Below are positions 31,718 to 33,653 of a DNA stretch of 33,653 nt, one piece after another. The stretch is from NCBI GenBank assembly GCA_021828055.1, contig JAKATH010000020.1, positions 1-33,653 on the forward strand, given 5' to 3'. This stretch comes from Actinomycetes bacterium. Its GTDB lineage: Bacteria > Actinomycetota > Acidimicrobiia > Acidimicrobiales > RAAP-2. The notes under the pieces are model-generated. The model searched no databases and was not told where the DNA came from. It worked only from the letters and a program-made list of their open reading frames with translations. A program made the position numbers and the translations under genes. The stretch's first letter is position 1. Each line of letters begins with the position of its first letter.

Positions 31718-32744
31718 GCCGCCGACGCCCTCCGCCCGCAACGGGTGCGGCGCTCGTGCCCTGCGCGCCCTGCGTGCCCTGCGTGCCCTGCGCGCCATGC
31801 GTGCCCTGCGTGCCCTGCGTGCCCTGCGTGCTCGCCGCCCGGGACGCGACGCGCACTGCCGCGTCGAAGTCGACGTCGACCCTCCCCCCCGGTTCCCCCG
31901 GGCCGTCGGGGGCGTCGTAGCCGGGGTCCCCCGGAAGGAGCAGTCTCGCCCCGCCGACGTCCACGACCATCCGCGGCAGCACCGTCGGGATCTCGCCGGC
32001 GGCGAACGCCGCGTCGAGCAGCTCCTCCGCCGTCTGAAAGCGGGCGATCGCCTGGAGGTTCTTGATGGTCGGGAGGATCAGCTCCATCTCCCCTGCGCAA
32101 TAGCGCTCGAGCGCGTCCGACGGGCGCACCCACAGGTCGGAATCCATCTCTCCGACGTCGTGGGCGGGCGACTGTCCCTCGGGTGCTCGCGCCACGAAGA
32201 ACCGCGTGTCATAACGGCGCGACGAGCCTTCGGGCGTGATCCAGTGCGCGAAGTAGTGCAGGGCGCCCACGGCGAGGAAGAGCCCCTCGGACTCGCAGAC
32301 CTCCAGGAAGGAGCGCTCGCGGGCGTTGAGCGCGGCGCGCTGGGCTGCGAGGCGGGCGGCGACGCCGGGATCCGCGAGCGAGACCGCCGACCCGTCGGCC
32401 CGGCACGCAAACAGCAGTCCCGACTCCTCGAAGCACTCCCGCAGGGCGGCGACCCAGTACGCGAGGCCGCCGGAGGCCATGCCGAGAGTCGCGCTCGCCG
32501 CGCCGTCTCCGAGCCCGACGCAGAGGCGCTCGGTCCTCGGACCGCCGTCACCTGGGTCGACCGCACCGCCGGGGAACACGTGCGCGCCCCCGACGAAGTC
32601 GACGCGGAGGCTCCGTCGCAGCATCAGCACCTCGAGCGGCGACGTCACGTGGGGACCATCGCGCACGACCATGACCGTCGCCGCAGGCCGCGGCACCACC
32701 ACGTCGGGGTGACGCCGCCCGGTCTCGTCGCCTTGCTCGACCAC
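31710..32744 (-). CDS. Nudix hydrolase, NUDT19-like
   Basis: A 344-residue Nudix protein. The box is split by an insertion as in the NUDT19/NUDT8-like group (acyl-CoA or related diphosphates): FPGGAVDPGD, then about 30 residues, then ALRECFEESGLLFA. Further family segments are LHYFAHWITPEGSSRRYDTR and DSDLWVRPSDAL. The start is GTG 32742-32744: TATCCT lies eight bases before it, as for pgeF, and the longer frame to 32903 adds only Pro/Arg-rich sequence. The C-terminus carries a run of TQG/AQG tripeptides from 9-base repeats. It overlaps the MBL-fold gene that follows. The substrate is not known. Confidence 0.87.
   Translation of the reverse strand: MVEQGDETGRRHPDVVVPRPAATVMVVRDGPHVTSPLEVLMLRRSLRVDFVGGAHVFPGGAVDPGDGGPRTERLCVGLGDGAASATLGMASGGLAYWVAALRECFEESGLLFACRADGSAVSLADPGVAARLAAQRAALNARERSFLEVCESEGLFLAVGALHYFAHWITPEGSSRRYDTRFFVARAPEGQSPAHDVGEMDSDLWVRPSDALERYCAGEMELILPTIKNLQAIARFQTAEELLDAAFAAGEIPTVLPRMVVDVGGARLLLPGDPGYDAPDGPGEPGGRVDVDFDAAVRVASRAASTQGTQGTQGTHGAQGTQGTQGAQGTSAAPVAGGGRRRRG
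31756..31831 (-). repeat. 9-base repeats in the 3' end of the Nudix gene
   Basis: About eight units of TGCGTGCCC/TGCGCGCCC on the plus strand encode TQG, THG and AQG tripeptides near the C-terminus. Confidence 0.9.
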
Positions 32745-32752
32745 GACGCTCG

Positions 32753-32758
32753 AGGATA
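32753..32758 (-). promoter_or_regulatory. Probable -10 element for the leaderless Nudix gene
   Basis: Minus-strand TATCCT ends eight bases before the GTG at 32744. The 14 bases TATCCTCGAGCGTC match those before pgeF except at one position. Confidence 0.5.
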
Positions 32759-32854
32759 CCGCCGCCCCAGCCGTGCTCCCCGTGCGGTCGCGCCGCGGCA
32801 CCCTCGTGGCCGCCCGCCCCGCCCGCCCGAACCCGCTCGCCTCTGGCCCTGGTC

Positions 32855-32860
32855 TAGGCT
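32855..32860 (+). promoter_or_regulatory. Probable -10 element for the DUF929 gene
   Basis: TAGGCT within TAGGCTTCGCG, identical to the element before mrp. It lies nine bases before an in-frame GTG (32870) and 105 before the ATG used here, so it either marks a longer leaderless form or gives a leader of about 95 bases. Confidence 0.45.
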
Positions 32861-32965
32861 TCGCGCGCGGTGTCCCGTGCGTGGCGCCGGGTGGTGGCGA
32901 CACCGGTCGTCCTGCTCACGACCCGCGACCCCTCACTCCACTCGATATCAAGGAACCCCAACGCC

Positions 32966-33653
32966 ATGGCGGACAGTGCCAGTGACAACCCCGATCGCAG
33001 GGCCGTCGACAAGGAGCGCAGCCGGCAGCAGAGCCGGACGGTGAGCGGCAAGGAGGCGGCGAGGAGCGTGGGCCGGGAGAGCCGCCCGCAGGACCGCAAG
33101 CGCGGCTCGGGCCGGGGCCAAGAAGCCCAGAGGCGGGCGGGCCAGGGCGGGCGGGCACACGAGCGTCCGGGGCAGGCGCCCCGCTCCGGCCGGGGCGCCG
33201 CGTCGCGCGAGGCCGGGCGCCCGGGCGCCCAGCGCCCCGGGACGCGCCGACCGCCGGCTCGACGGCCGGGGACGCCAGGGCGGTCCCATGCGGGCCTGTT
33301 CATCTGGGGCGCGATCGCCCTTGTGATCGTGATCGTCGCCGTGATCGTGATCGTGAGCCAGACCTCCACGACCCCGTCGAAGGGCATCTACTACACGCCC
33401 CGGCCGGTCCCCGCGACGGTGCTGCACGAGATCACCCACGTGCCGACGTCGGCGTACAACACGGTCGGAGTGGGGTCCACAGCCATCGCCCCGCCGGTCG
33501 TCGACACCTCCCAGAAGCTCCTCACGCTCGGCGGAAAGCCCGAGATCTTCGCGCTGCTCGGCGAGTTCTGCCCCTATTGCGCCGCGGAGCGCTGGGCGAT
33601 CATCACGTCGCTCTCGCGCTTCGGGACGTTCAGCGGCCTGAGAACCATGCAGT
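32966..33653 (+). CDS. DUF929-type membrane-anchored thioredoxin-like protein (cut by window edge)
   Basis: The 229 visible codons show an Arg/Gln/Gly-rich cytosolic N-terminus (about 1-105), one membrane helix (LFIWGAIALVIVIVAVIVIV, about 111-130) and then an extracytoplasmic domain. Its EFCPYCAAERWAI (CPYC at about 202-205) is the redox motif of the DUF929 family; the frame continues past the window. The orientation implies a thiol-disulfide role outside the membrane, but no partner is visible. I use ATG 32966, with AAGGA eleven bases upstream. The frame is open to GTG 32870, which lies nine bases after TAGGCT, so a form 32 residues longer is possible. Divergent from the Nudix gene. Confidence 0.8.
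   Translation, partial: MADSASDNPDRRAVDKERSRQQSRTVSGKEAARSVGRESRPQDRKRGSGRGQEAQRRAGQGGRAHERPGQAPRSGRGAASREAGRPGAQRPGTRRPPARRPGTPGRSHAGLFIWGAIALVIVIVAVIVIVSQTSTTPSKGIYYTPRPVPATVLHEITHVPTSAYNTVGVGSTAIAPPVVDTSQKLLTLGGKPEIFALLGEFCPYCAAERWAIITSLSRFGTFSGLRTMQ

Noticed and set aside
31756-31831. Dense 9-base repeats considered as iterons or an origin
   Set aside because: They are in frame within the Nudix gene, encode TQG tripeptides, and no dnaA or rep gene is near.

Overview
The window is about 33.6 kb of very GC-rich, densely coding DNA from an actinobacterium. The evidence is the composition, frequent GTG starts, the gene order topA-tmk-holB-tRNA-Thr, a zinc anti-sigma pair of the SigR/RsrA type, the DUF2342-tilS-hpt-folE-folP run, and a GlnR-like regulator beside glutamine synthetases. 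The pairing of a K+-independent membrane pyrophosphatase with MurL/MurD2 and GSII+GSI would fit a deep-branching class such as Acidimicrobiia, but that placement is an inference. Nothing looks like a plasmid, phage or large island; this is chromosomal housekeeping DNA with some unusual combinations.

Layout. 1-5303 (minus strand): a probable operon sigR, rsrA, DUF2342 metallopeptidase, tilS, hpt, folE, folP (cut by the window edge), with GTG starts inside the preceding TGA stop. 5383-9074 (plus): pgeF, murL, murD2, a compact cassette acting on the first two residues of the peptidoglycan stem peptide. 9109-11441 (minus): FAD-linked oxidase, a methyltransferase, and tRNA-Thr(CGT). 11522-16202 (minus): topA, tmk, holB, again joined by GTG/TGA overlaps. 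16419-18755 (minus): hppA. 19163-19996 (plus): a HAD-IB phosphatase. 20004-23758 (minus): a tiny membrane peptide, a sigma-70 factor, an actinobacterial unknown and nadE. 23963-27173 (plus): GSII, GSI and a GlnR-like regulator. 27363-28271 (plus): a TY-Chap/YbjN-like protein, facing ridA. 28808-30815: divergent Fe-S genes erpA and mrp. 30773-32744 (minus): Nudix hydrolase and metallo-beta-lactamase-fold hydrolase. From 32966 (plus): a DUF929 membrane-anchored thioredoxin-like protein, cut by the window edge.

How the genes work together. The most interesting unit is pgeF-murL-murD2. Together these could remove mis-charged UDP-MurNAc precursors, add L-Glu and epimerise it to D-Glu, which would bypass glutamate racemase and the usual MurD. 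The nitrogen block pairs two glutamine synthetases with a regulator whose receiver domain has lost its aspartate.

Two window-wide patterns stand out. First, a TANNNT hexamer lies 6-8 bases before the start codon of at least seven unrelated first-of-operon genes, the arrangement expected for leaderless mRNAs. Second, short in-frame tandem repeats, with units of 9, 12, 24, 27 or 36 bases, are inserted into at least eight unrelated housekeeping proteins.
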